Origin: Panagrolaimus kolymaensis
Lineage: Eukaryota > Nematoda > Chromadorea > Rhabditida > Panagrolaimidae
DNA: 64,000 nt
Assembly: GCA_028622995.1 (NCBI GenBank)
Contig: JAJQJQ010000002.1
Span: forward strand, 7,316,001-7,380,000
Direction of reading: 5' to 3'
In this document: one piece after another, positions 49,701 through 61,400 of the stretch
Layout of the letters: each line of letters opens with the position of its first letter
Numbering within the stretch: the first letter of the stretch is position 1
The notes under the pieces: model-generated
Told to the model about the DNA's origin: nothing
The model's input: the letters and a program-made list of their open reading frames with translations, nothing else
Database searches by the model: none
Translations under genes and position numbers: made by a program

Positions 49701-52700
49701 ATCAAATTTTTCATCCAAACTATGGTTTATTTGTTTTTGATTTTAAGTAAATTCATAAACTATTGTTTTGTTCGAATTTTCTTAAAACATTTCTCTAGCC
49801 CAACAACACTGTAAAGCATCGAGGTTTTTTATTTTCCCTTCATCAAATTTTTCATCCAAACTATGTTTTATTTGTTTTGGATTTTAAGTAAATTCATAAA
49901 CTATTTTTTTTGTTCGAATTTTCTTAAAACATTTATCTAGCCCAACAACACTGTAAAGCATCGAGGTTTTTTATTTTCCCTTCATCAAATTTTTCATCCA
50001 AACTATGTTTTATTTATTTTGGATTTTAAGTAAATTCATAAACTATTTTTTTTGTTCGAATTTTCTTAAAACATTTCTCTAGCCCAACAACAGTGTAAAG
50101 CATCGAGGTTTTTTATTTTCCCTTCATCAAATTTTTCATCCAAACTATGTTTTATTTGTTTTGGATTTTAAGTAAATTCATAAACTATTTTTTTTGTTCG
50201 AATTTTCTTAAAACATTTATCTAGCCCAACAACACTGTAAAGCATCGAGGTTTTTTATTTTCCCTTCATCAAATTTTTCATCCAAACTATGTTTTATTTG
50301 TTTTGGATTTTAAGTAAATTCATAAACTATTTTTTTTGTTCGAATTTTCTTAAAACATTTTTTCTAGCCCAACAACACTGTAAAGCATCGAGGTTTTTTA
50401 TTTTCCCTTCATCAAATTTTTCATCCAAACTATGTTTTATTTGTTTTGGATTTTAAGTAAATTCATAAACTATTTTTTTTGTTCGAATTTTCTTAAAACA
50501 TTTTTTCTAGGCCAACAACACTGTAAAGCATCGAGGTTTTTTATTTTCCCTTCATCAAATTTTTCATCCAAACTATGTTTTATTTGTTTTGGATTTTAAG
50601 TAAATTCATAAACTATTTTTTTTGTTCGAATTTTCTTAAAACATTTTTTCTAGCCCAACAACACTGTAAAGCATCGAGGTTTTTTATTTTCCCTTCATCA
50701 AATTTTTCATCCAAACTATGTTTTATTTGTTTTGGATTTTAAGTAAATTCATAAACTATTTTTTTTGTTCGAATTTTCTTAAAACATTTCTCTAGCCCAA
50801 CAACACTGTAAAGCATCGAGGTTTTTTATTTTCCCTTCATCAAATTTTTCATCCAAACTATGTTTTATTTGTTTTGGATTTTAAGTAAATTCATAAACTA
50901 TTTTTTTTGTTCGAATTTTCTTAAAACATTTTTTCTAGCCCAACAACACTGTAAAGCATCGAGGTTTTTTATTTTCCCTTCATCAAATTTTTCATCCAAA
51001 CTATGTTTTATTTGTTTTGGATTTTAAGTAAATTCATAAACTATTTTTTTTGTTCGAATTTTCTTAAAACATTTTTTCTAGCCCAACAACACTGTAAAGC
51101 ATCGAGGTTTTTTATTTTCCCTTCATCAAATTTTTCATCCAAACTATGTTTTATTTGTTTTGGATTTTAAGTAAATTCATAAACTATTTTTTTTGTTCGA
51201 ATTTTCTTAAAACATTTTTTCTAGCCCAACAACACTGTAAAGCATCGAGGTTTTTTATTTTCCCTTCATCAAATTTTTCATCCAAACTATGTTTTATTTG
51301 TTTTGGATTTTAAGTAAATTCATAAACTATTTTTTTTGTTCGAATTTTCTTAAAACATTTATCTAGCCCAACAACACTGTAAAGCATCGAGGTTTTTTAT
51401 TTTCCCTTCATCAAATTTTTCATCCAAACTATGTTTTATTTGTTTTGGATTTTAAGTAAATTCATAAACTATTTTTTTTGTTCGAATTTTCTTAAAACAT
51501 TTCTCTAGCCCAACAACACTGTAAAGCATCGAGGTTTTTTATTTTCCCTTCATCAAATTTTTCATCCAAACTATGTTTTATTTGTTTTGGATTTTAAGTA
51601 AATTCATAAACTATTTTTTTTGTTCGAATTTTCTTAAAACATTTCTCTAGCCCAACAACACTGTAAAGCATCGAGGTTTTTTATTTTCCCTTCATCAAAT
51701 TTTTCATCCAAACTATGGTTTATTTGTTTTTGATTTTAAGTAAATTCATAAACTATTGTTTTGTTCGAATTTTCTTAAAACATTTATCTAGCCCAACAAC
51801 ACTGTAAAGCATCGAGGTTTTTTATTTTCCCTTCATCAAATTTTTCATCCAAACTATGGTTTATTTGTTTTGGATTTTAAGTAAATTCATAAACTATTTT
51901 TTTTGTTCGAATTTTCTTAAAACATTTCTCTAGCCCAACAACACTGTAAAGCATCGAGGTTTTTTATTTTCCCTTCATCAAATTTTTCATCCAAACTATG
52001 TTTTATTTGTTTTGGATTTTAAGTAAATTCATAAACTATTTTTTTTGTTCGAATTTTCTTAAAACATTTTTTCTAGCCCAACAACACTGTAAAGCATCGA
52101 GGTTTTTTATTTTCCCTTCATCAAATTTTTCATCCAAACTATGTTTTATTTGTTTTGGATTTTAAGTAAATTCATAAACTATTTTTTTTGTTCGAATTTT
52201 CTTAAAACATTTATCTAGCCCAACAACACTGTAAAGCATCGAGGTTTTTTATTTTCCCTTCATCAAATTTTTCATCCAAACTATGGTTTATTTGTTTTTG
52301 ATTTTAAGTAAATTCATAAACTATTGTTTTGTTCGAATTTTCTTAAAACATTTCTCTAGCCCAACAACACTGTAAAGCATCGAGGTTTTTTATTTTCCCT
52401 TCATCAAATTTTTCATCCAAACTATGTTTTATTTGTTTTGGATTTTAAGTAAATTCATAAACTATTTTTTTTGTTCGAATTTTCTTAAAACATTTATCTA
52501 GCCCAACAACACTGTAAAGCATCGAGGTTTTTTATTTTCCCTTCATCAAATTTTTCATCCAAACTATGGTTTATTTGTTTTGGATTTTAAGTAAATTCAT
52601 AAACTATTTTTTTTGTTCGAATTTTCTTAAAACATTTCTCTAGCCCAACAACACTGTAAAGCATCGTGGTTTTTTATTTTCCCTTCATCAAATTTTTCAT

Positions 52701-54310
52701 CCAAACTATGTTTTATTTATTTTGGATTTTAAGTAAATTCATAAACTATTTTTTTTGTTCGAATTTTCTTAAAACATTTATCTAGCCCAACAACACTGTA
52801 AAGCATCGAGGTTTTTTATTTTCCCTTCATCAAATTTTTCATCCAAACTATGTTTTATTTGTTTTGGATTTTAAGTAAATTCATAAACTATTTTTTTTGT
52901 TCGAATTTTCTTAAAACATTTTTTCTAGCCCAACAACACTGTAAAGCATCGAGGTTTTTTATTTTCCCTTCATCAAATTTTTCATCCAAACTATGTTTTA
53001 TTTGTTTTGGATTTTAAGTAAATTCATAAACTATTTTTTTTGTTCGAATTTTCTTAAAACATTTTTTCTAGGCCAACAACACTGTAAAGCATCGAGGTTT
53101 TTTATTTTCCCTTCATCAAATTTTTCATCCAAACTATGTTTTATTTGTTTTGGATTTTAAGTAAATTCATAAACTATTTTTTTTGTTCGAATTTTCTTAA
53201 AACATTTTTTCTAGCCCAACAACACTGTAAAGCATCGAGGTTTTTTATTTTCCCTTCATCAAATTTTTCATCCAAACTTTGTTTTATTTGTTTTGGATTT
53301 TAAGTAAATTCATAAACTATTTTTTTTGTTCGAATTTTCTTAAAACATTTCTCTAGCCCAACAACACTGTAAAGCATCGAGGTTTTTTATTTTCCCTTCA
53401 TCAAATTTTTCATCCAAACTATGTTTTATTTGTTTTGGATTTTAAGTAAATTCATAAACTATTTTTTTTGTTCGAATTTTCTTAAAACATTTATCTAGCC
53501 CAACAACACTGTAAAGCATCGAGGTTTTTTATTTTCCCTTCATCAAATTTTTCATCCAAACTATGGTTTATTTGTTTTTGATTTTAAGTAAATTCATAAA
53601 CTATTGTTTTGTTCGAATTTTCTTAAAACATTTATCTAGCCCAACAACACTGTAAAGCATCGAGGTTTTTTATTTTCCCTTCATCAAATTTTTCATCCAA
53701 ACTATGGTTTATTTGTTTTGGATTTTAAGTAAATTCATAAACTATTTTTTTTGTTCGAATTTTCTTAAAACATTTCTCTAGCCCAACAACACTGTAAAGC
53801 ATCGTGGTTTTTTATTTTCCCTTCATCAAATTTTTCATCCAAACTATGTTTTATTTATTTTGGATTTTAAGTAAATTCATAAACTATTTTTTTTGTTCGA
53901 ATTTTCTTAAAACATTTTTTCTAGCCCAACAACACTGTAAAGCATCGAGGTTTTTTATTTTCCCTTCATCAAATTTTTCATCCAAACTATGTTTTATTTG
54001 TTTTGGATTTTAAGTAAATTCATAAACTATTTTTTTTGTTCGAATTTTCTTAAAACATTTTTTCTAGCCCAACAACACTGTAAAGCATCGAGGTTTTTTA
54101 TTTTCCCTTCATCAAATTTTTCATCCAAACTATGTTTTATTTGTTTTGGATTTTAAGTAAATTCATAAACTATTTTTTTTGTTCGAATTTTCTTAAAACA
54201 TTTCTCTAGCCCAACAACACTGTAAAGCATCGAGGTTTTTTATTTTCCCTTCATCAAATTTTTCATCCAAACTATGTTTTATTTGTTTTGGATTTTAAGT
54301 AAATTCATAA
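46775..54310 (+). repeat. Block O2: mosaic of 122T/G-tract, 117A/52G and 42G haplotypes
   Basis: Monomers 329-381. Short recurrent haplotypes reshuffle here: 122T followed by a G-interrupted T-tract (starts 47346, 48908, 49617, 51610, 52178, 53458); 117A ('ttattttgga') followed by 52G ('aacagtg') at 47629 and 49900; and 'ctaggcc' (42G) at 46775, 50469 and 53030. A 709-bp 5-mer is tandem at 48908 and 49617 (identical about 48599-49383 against 49308-50092). A65T ('gcatcgtgg') is shared by the monomers at 52603 and 53741. No gene is present. Confidence 0.87.
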
Positions 54311-55443
54311 ACTATTTTTTTTGTTCGAATTTTCTTAAAACATTTATCTAGCCCAACAACACTGTAAAGCATCGAGGTTTTTTATTTTCCCTTCATCAAA
54401 TTTTTCATCCAAACTATATTTTATTTGTTTTGGATTTTAAGTAAATTCATAAACTATTTTTTTTGTTCGAATTTTCTTAAAACATTTATCTAGCCCAACA
54501 ACACTGTAAAGCATCGAGGTTTTTTATTTTCCCTTCATCAAATTTTTCATCCAAACTATGTTTTATTTGTTTTGGATTTTAAGTAAATTCATAAACTATT
54601 GTTTTGTTCGAATTTTCTTAAAACATTTATCTAGCCCAACAACACTGTAAAGCATCGAGGTTTTTTATTTTCCCTTCATCAAATTTTTCATCCAAACTAT
54701 GTTTTATTTGTTTTGGATTTTAAGTAAATTCATAAACTATTGTTTTGTTCGAATTTTCTTAAAACATTTATCTAGCCCAACAACACTGTAAAGCATCGAG
54801 GTTTTTTATTTTCCCTTCATCAAATTTTTCATCCAAACTATATTTTATTTGTTTTGGATTTTAAGTAAATTCATAAACTATTTTTTTTGTTCGAATTTTC
54901 TTAAAACATTTATCTAGCCCAACAACACTGTAAAGCATCGAGGTTTTTTATTTTCCCTTCATCAAATTTTTCATCCAAACTATATTTTATTTGTTTTGGA
55001 TTTTAAGTAAATTCATAAACTATTTTTTTTGTTCGAATTTTCTTAAAACATTTATCTAGCCCAACAACACTGTAAAGCATCGAGGTTTTTTATTTTCCCT
55101 TCATCAAATTTTTCATCCAAACTATGTTTTATTTGTTTTGGATTTTAAGTAAATTCATAAACTATTGTTTTGTTCGAATTTTCTTAAAACATTTATCTAG
55201 CCCAACAACACTGTAAAGCATCGAGGTTTTTTATTTTCCCTTCATCAAATTTTTCATCCAAACTATATTTTATTTGTTTTGGATTTTAAGTAAATTCATA
55301 AACTATTTTTTTTGTTCGAATTTTCTTAAAACGTTTATCTAGCCCAACAACACTGTAAAGCATCGAGGTTTTTTATTTTCCCTTCATCAAATTTTTCATC
55401 CAAACTATATTTTATTTGTTTTGGATTTTAAGTAAATTCATAA
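54311..55443 (+). repeat. Block P: private 108A ('ctatatttta') subfamily
   Basis: Eight consecutive A36 monomers, five with G-to-A at 108 ('ctatatttta'; starts 54311, 54736, 54877, 55161, 55302). Three carry the G-interrupted T-tract (54595, 54736, 55161). I see this 108A variant nowhere else in the window. The order suggests an imperfect 4-mer [108A, 108G, G-tract, then 108A]. One monomer also has 'aaaacgttt' (about 55333). The sharp limits suggest local amplification of a new mutation. Confidence 0.9.
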
Positions 55444-58422
55444 ACTATTTTTTTTGTTCGAATTTTCTTAAAACATTTATCTAGCCCAACAACACTGTAA
55501 AGCATCGAGGTTTTTTATTTTCCCTTCATCAAATTTTTCATCCAAACTATGGTTTATTTGTTTTTGATTTTAAGTAAATTCATAAACTATTGTTTTGTTC
55601 GAATTTTCTTAAAACATTTCTCTAGCCCAACAACACTGTAAAGCATCGAGGTTTTTTATTTTCCCTTCATCAAATTTTTCATCCAAACTATGTTTTATTT
55701 GTTTTGGATTTTAAGTAAATTCATAAACTATTTTTTTTGTTCGAATTTTCTTAAAACATTTATCTAGCCCAACAACACTGTAAAGCATCGAGGTTTTTTA
55801 TTTTCCCTTCATCAAATTTTTCATCCAAACTATGTTTTATTTGTTTTGGATTTTAAGTAAATTCATAAACTATTTTTTTTGTTCGAATTTTCTTAAAACA
55901 TTTCTCTAGCCCAACAACACTGTAAAGCATCGAGGTTTTTTATTTTCCCTTCATCAAATTTTTCATCCAAACTATGTTTTATTTGTTTTGGATTTTAAGT
56001 AAATTCATAAACTATTTTTTTTGTTCGAATTTTCTTAAAACATTTATCTAGCCCAACAACACTGTAAAGCATCGAGGTTTTTTATTTTCCCTTCATCAAA
56101 TTTTTCATCCAAACTATGGTTTATTTGTTTTGGATTTTAAGTAAATTCATAAACTATTGTTTTGTTCGAATTTTCTTAAAACATTTATCTAGCCCAACAA
56201 CACTGTAAAGCATCGAGGTTTTTTATTTTCCCTTCATCAAATTTTTCATCCAAAATATGGTTTATTTGTTTTTGATTTTAAGTAAATTCATAAACTATTG
56301 TTTTGTTCGAATTTTCTTAAAACATTTCTCTAGCCCAACAACACTGTAAAGCATCGAGGTTTTTTATTTTCCCTTCATCAAATTTTTCATCCAAACTATG
56401 TTTTATTTGTTTTGGATTTTAAGTAAATTCATAAACTATTTTTTTTGTTCGAATTTTCTTAAAACATTTATCTAGCCCAACAACACTGTAAAGCATCGAG
56501 GTTTTTTATTTTCCCTTCATCAAATTTTTCATCCAAACTATGTTTTATTTGTTTTGGATTTTAAGTAAATTCATAAACTATTTTTTTTGTTCGAATTTTC
56601 TTAAAACATTTCTCTAGCCCAACAACACTGTAAAGCATCGAGGTTTTTTATTTTCCCTTCATCAAATTTTTCATCCAAACTATGTTTTATTTGTTTTGGA
56701 TTTTAAGTAAATTCATAAACTATTTTTTTTGTTCGATTTTTCTTAAAACATTTCTCTAGCCCAACAACACTGTAAAGCATCGAGGTTTTTTATTTTCCCT
56801 TCATCAAATTTTTCATCCAAACTATGTTTTATTTGTTTTGGATTTTAAGTAAATTCATAAACTATTTTTTTTGTTCGAATTTTCTTAAAACATTTCTCTA
56901 GCCCAACAACACTGTAAAGCATCGAGGTTTTTTATTTTCCCTTCATCAAATTTTTCATCCAAACTATGTTTTATTTGTTTTGGATTTTAAGTAAATTCAT
57001 AAACTATTTTTTTTGTTCGAATTTTCTTAAAACATTTTTTCTAGCCCAACAACACTGTAAAGCATCGAGGTTTTTTATTTTCCCTTCATCAAATTTTTCA
57101 TCCAAACTATGTTTTATTTGTTTTGGATTTTAAGTAAATTCATAAACTATTTTTTTTGTTCGAATTTTCTTAAAACATTTCTCTAGCCCAACAACACTGT
57201 AAAGCATCGAGGTTTTTTATTTTCCCTTCATCAAATTTTTCATCCAAACTATGTTTTATTTGTTTTGGATTTTAAGTAAATTCATAAACTATTTTTTTTG
57301 TTCGAATTTTCTTAAAACATTTATCTAGCCCAACAACACTGTAAAGCATCGAGGTTTTTTATTTTCCCTTCATCAAATTTTTCATCCAAACTATGGTTTA
57401 TTTGTTTTTGATTTTAAGTAAATTCATAAACTATTGTTTTGATCGAATTTTCTTAAAACATTTATCTAGCCCAACAACACTGTAAAGCATCGAGGTTTTT
57501 TATTTTCCCTTCATCAAATTTTTCATCCAAACTATGGTTTATTTGTTTTGGATTTTAAGTAAATTCATAAACTATTTTTTTTGTTCGAATTTTCTTAAAA
57601 CATTTCTCTAGCCCAACAACAGTGTAAAGCATCGAGGTTTTTTATTTTCCCTTCATCAAATTTTTCATCCAAACTATGTTTTATTTGTTTTGGATTTTAA
57701 GTAAATTCATAAACTATTTTTTTTGTTCGAATTTTCTTAAAACATTTCTCTAGCCCAACAACACTGTAAAGCATCGAGGTTTTTTATTTTCCCTTCATCA
57801 AATTTTTCATCCAAACTATGTTTTATTTGTTTTGGATTTTAAGTAAATTCATAAACTATTTTTTTTGTTCGAATTTTCTTAAAACATTTCTCTAGCCCAA
57901 CAACAGTGTAAAGCATCGAGGTTTTTTATTTTCCCTTCATCAAATTTTTCATCCAAACTATGTTTTATTTATTTTGGATTTTAAGTAAATTCATAAACTA
58001 TTTTTTTTGTTCGAATTTTCTTAAAACATTTCTCTAGCCCAACAACAGTGTAAAGCATCGAGGTTTTTTATTTTCCCTTCATCAAATTTTTCATCCAAAC
58101 TATGTTTTATTTGTTTTGGATTTTAAGTAAATTCATAAACTATTTTTTTTGTTCGAATTTTCTTAAAACATTTCTCTAGCCCAACAACACTGTAAAGCAT
58201 CGAGGTTTTTTATTTTCCCTTCATCAAATTTTTCATCCAAACTATGTTTTATTTGTTTTGGATTTTAAGTAAATTCATAAACTATTTTTTTTGTTCGAAT
58301 TTTCTTAAAACATTTCTCTAGCCCAACAACACTGTAAAGCATCGAGGTTTTTTATTTTCCCTTCATCAAATTTTTCATCCAAACTATGTTTTATTTGTTT
58401 TGGATTTTAAGTAAATTCATAA
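55444..58422 (+). repeat. Block Q: 709-bp 5-mer echo, then homogeneous C36/109T monomers
   Basis: Monomers 390-410. The series [109G/122T, G-tract C36, A36/109T, C36/109T] begins at 55444 and again at 56153 (709 bp), the second copy with 'ccaaaatatgg'. A third 122T/G-tract junction is at 57288-57570, with 'gatcgaatt' in place of 'gttcgaatt'. 52G ('aacagtg') appears at 57571, 57855 and 57997. The last 109G monomer in the window starts at 57430; all 45 full monomers from 57571 on are 109T. Confidence 0.87.
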
Positions 58423-61400
58423 ACTATTTTTTTTGTTCGAATTTTCTTAAAACATTTTCTCTAGCCCAACAACACTGTAAAGCATCAAGGTTTTTTATTT
58501 TCCCTTCATCAAATTTTTCATCCAAACTATGTTTTATTTGTTTTGGATTTTAAGTAAATTCATAAACTATTTTTTTTGTTCGAATTTTCTTAAAACATTT
58601 CTCTAGCCCAACAACACTGTAAAGCATCGAGGTTTTTTATTTTCCCTTCATCAAATTTTTCATCCAAACTATGTTTTATTTGTTTTGGATTTTAAGTAAA
58701 TTCATAAACTATTTTTTTTGTTCGAATTTTCTTAAAACATTTTTTCTAGCCCAACAACACTGTAAAGCATCGAGGTTTTTTATTTTCCCTTCATCAAATT
58801 TTTCATCCAAACTATGTTTTATTTGTTTTGGATTTTAAGTAAATTCATAAACTATTTTTTTTGTTCGAATTTTCTTAAAACATTTTTTCTAGCCCAACAA
58901 CACTGTAAAGCATCGAGGTTTTTTATTTTCCCTTCATCAAATTTTTCATCCAAACTATGTTTTATTTGTTTTGGATTTTAAGTAAATTGATAAACTATTT
59001 TTTTTGTTTTAATTTTCTTAAAACATTTTTTCTAGCCCAACAACACTGTAAAGCATCGAGGTTTTTTATTTTCCCTTCATCAAATTTTTCATCCAAACTA
59101 TGTTTTATTTGTTTTGGATTTTAAGTAAATTCATAAACTATTTTTTTTGTTCGAATTTTCTTAAAACATTTTTTCTAGCCCAACAACACTGTAAAGCATC
59201 GAGGTTTTTTATTTTCCCTTCATCAAATTTTTCATCCAAACTATGTTTTATTTGTTTTGGATTTTAAGTAAATTCATAAACTATTTTTTTTGTTCGAATT
59301 TTCTTAAAACATTTTTTCTAGCCCAACAACACTGTAAAGCATCGAGGTTTTTTATTTTCCCTTCATCAAATTTTTCATCCAAACTATGTTTTATTTGTTT
59401 TGGATTTTAAGTAAATTGATAAACTATTTTTTTTGTTTTAATTTTCTTAAAACATTTTTTCTAGCCCAACAACACTGTAAAGCATCGAGGTTTTTTATTT
59501 TCCCTTCATCAAATTTTTCATCCAAACTATGTTTTATTTGTTTTGGATTTTAAGTAAATTCATAAACTATTTTTTTTGTTCGAATTTTCTTAAAACATTT
59601 CTCTAGCCCAACAACACTGTAAAGCATCGAGGTTTTTTATTTTCCCTTCATCAAATTTTTCATCCAAACTATGTTTTATTTGTTTTGGATTTTAAGTAAA
59701 TTCATAAACTATTTTTTTTGTTCGAATTTTCTTAAAACATTTTTTCTAGCCCAACAACACTGTAAAGCATCGAGGTTTTTTATTTTCCCTTCATCAAATT
59801 TTTCATCCAAACTATGTTTTATTTGTTTTGGATTTTAAGTAAATTCATAAACTATTTTTTTTGTTCGAATTTTCTTAAAACATTTCTCTAGCCCAACAAC
59901 ACTGTAAAGCATCGAGGTTTTTTAGTTTCCCTTCATCAAATTTTTCATCCAAACTATGTTTTATTTGTTTTGGATTTTAATTAAATTCATAAACTATTTT
60001 TTTTGTTCGAATTTTCTTAAAACATTTTCTCTAGCCCAACAACACTGTAAAGCATCAAGGTTTTTTATTTTCCCTTCCTCAAATTTTTCATCCAAACTAT
60101 GTTTTATTTGTTTTGGATTTTAAGTAAATTCATAAACTATTTTTTTTGTTCGAATTTTCTTAAAACATTTTTTCTAGCCCAACAACACTGTAAAGCATCG
60201 AGGTTTTTTATTTTCCCTTCATCAAATTTTTCATCCAAACTATGTTTTATTTGTTTTGGATTTTAAGTAAATTGATAAACTATTTTTTTTGTTTTAATTT
60301 TCTTAAAACATTTTTTCTAGCCCAACAACACTGTAAAGCATCGAGGTTTTTTATTTTCCCTTCATCAAATTTTTCATCCAAACTATGTTTTATTTGTTTT
60401 GGATTTTAAGTAAATTCATAAACTATTTTTTTTGTTCGAATTTTCTTAAAACATTTTCTCTAGCCCAACAACACTGTAAAGCATCAAGGTTTTTTATTTT
60501 CCCTTCATCAAATTTTTCATCCAAACTATGTTTTATTTGTTTTGGATTTTAAGTAAATTCATAAACTATTTTTTTTGTTCGAATTTTCTTAAAACATTTC
60601 TCTAGCCCAACAACACTGTAAAGCATCGAGGTTTTTTATTTTCCCTTCATCAAATTTTTCATCCAAACTATGTTTTATTTGTTTTGGATTTTAAGTAAAT
60701 TCATAAACTATTTTTTTTGTTCGAATTTTCTTAAAACATTTTTTCTAGCCCAACAACACTGTAAAGCATCGAGGTTTTTTATTTTCCCTTCATCAAATTT
60801 TTCATCCAAACTATGTTTTATTTGTTTTGGATTTTAAGTAAATTCATAAACTATTTTTTTTGTTCGAATTTTCTTAAAACATTTTTTCTAGCCCAACAAC
60901 ACTGTAAAGCATCGAGGTTTTTTATTTTCCCTTCATCAAATTTTTCATCCAAACTATGTTTTATTTGTTTTGGATTTTAAGTAAATTCATAAACTATTTT
61001 TTTTGTTCGAATTTTCTTAAAACATTTTTTCTAGCCCAACAACACTGTAAAGCATCGAGGTTTTTTATTTTCCCTTCATCAAATTTTTCATCCAAACTAT
61101 GTTTTATTTGTTTTGGATTTTAAGTAAATTGATAAACTATTTTTTTTGTTTTAATTTTCTTAAAACATTTTTTCTAGCCCAACAACACTGTAAAGCATCG
61201 AGGTTTTTTATTTTCCCTTCATCAAATTTTTCATCCAAACTATGTTTTATTTGTTTTGGATTTTAAGTAAATTCATAAACTATTTTTTTTGTTCGAATTT
61301 TCTTAAAACATTTTCTCTAGCCCAACAACACTGTAAAGCATCAAGGTTTTTTATTTTCCCTTCATCAAATTTTTCATCCAAACTATGTTTTATTTGTTTT

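Noticed and set aside
53804..54013. A 69-codon open frame on the + strand
   Set aside because: It starts at a GTG created by a single a-to-t change in 'gcatcgtgg', lies wholly in satellite monomers 378-379 and stays open only because of the length of the following monomer. The product is low-complexity and rich in F, I and L. There is no ribosome binding site, domain or sign of selection.
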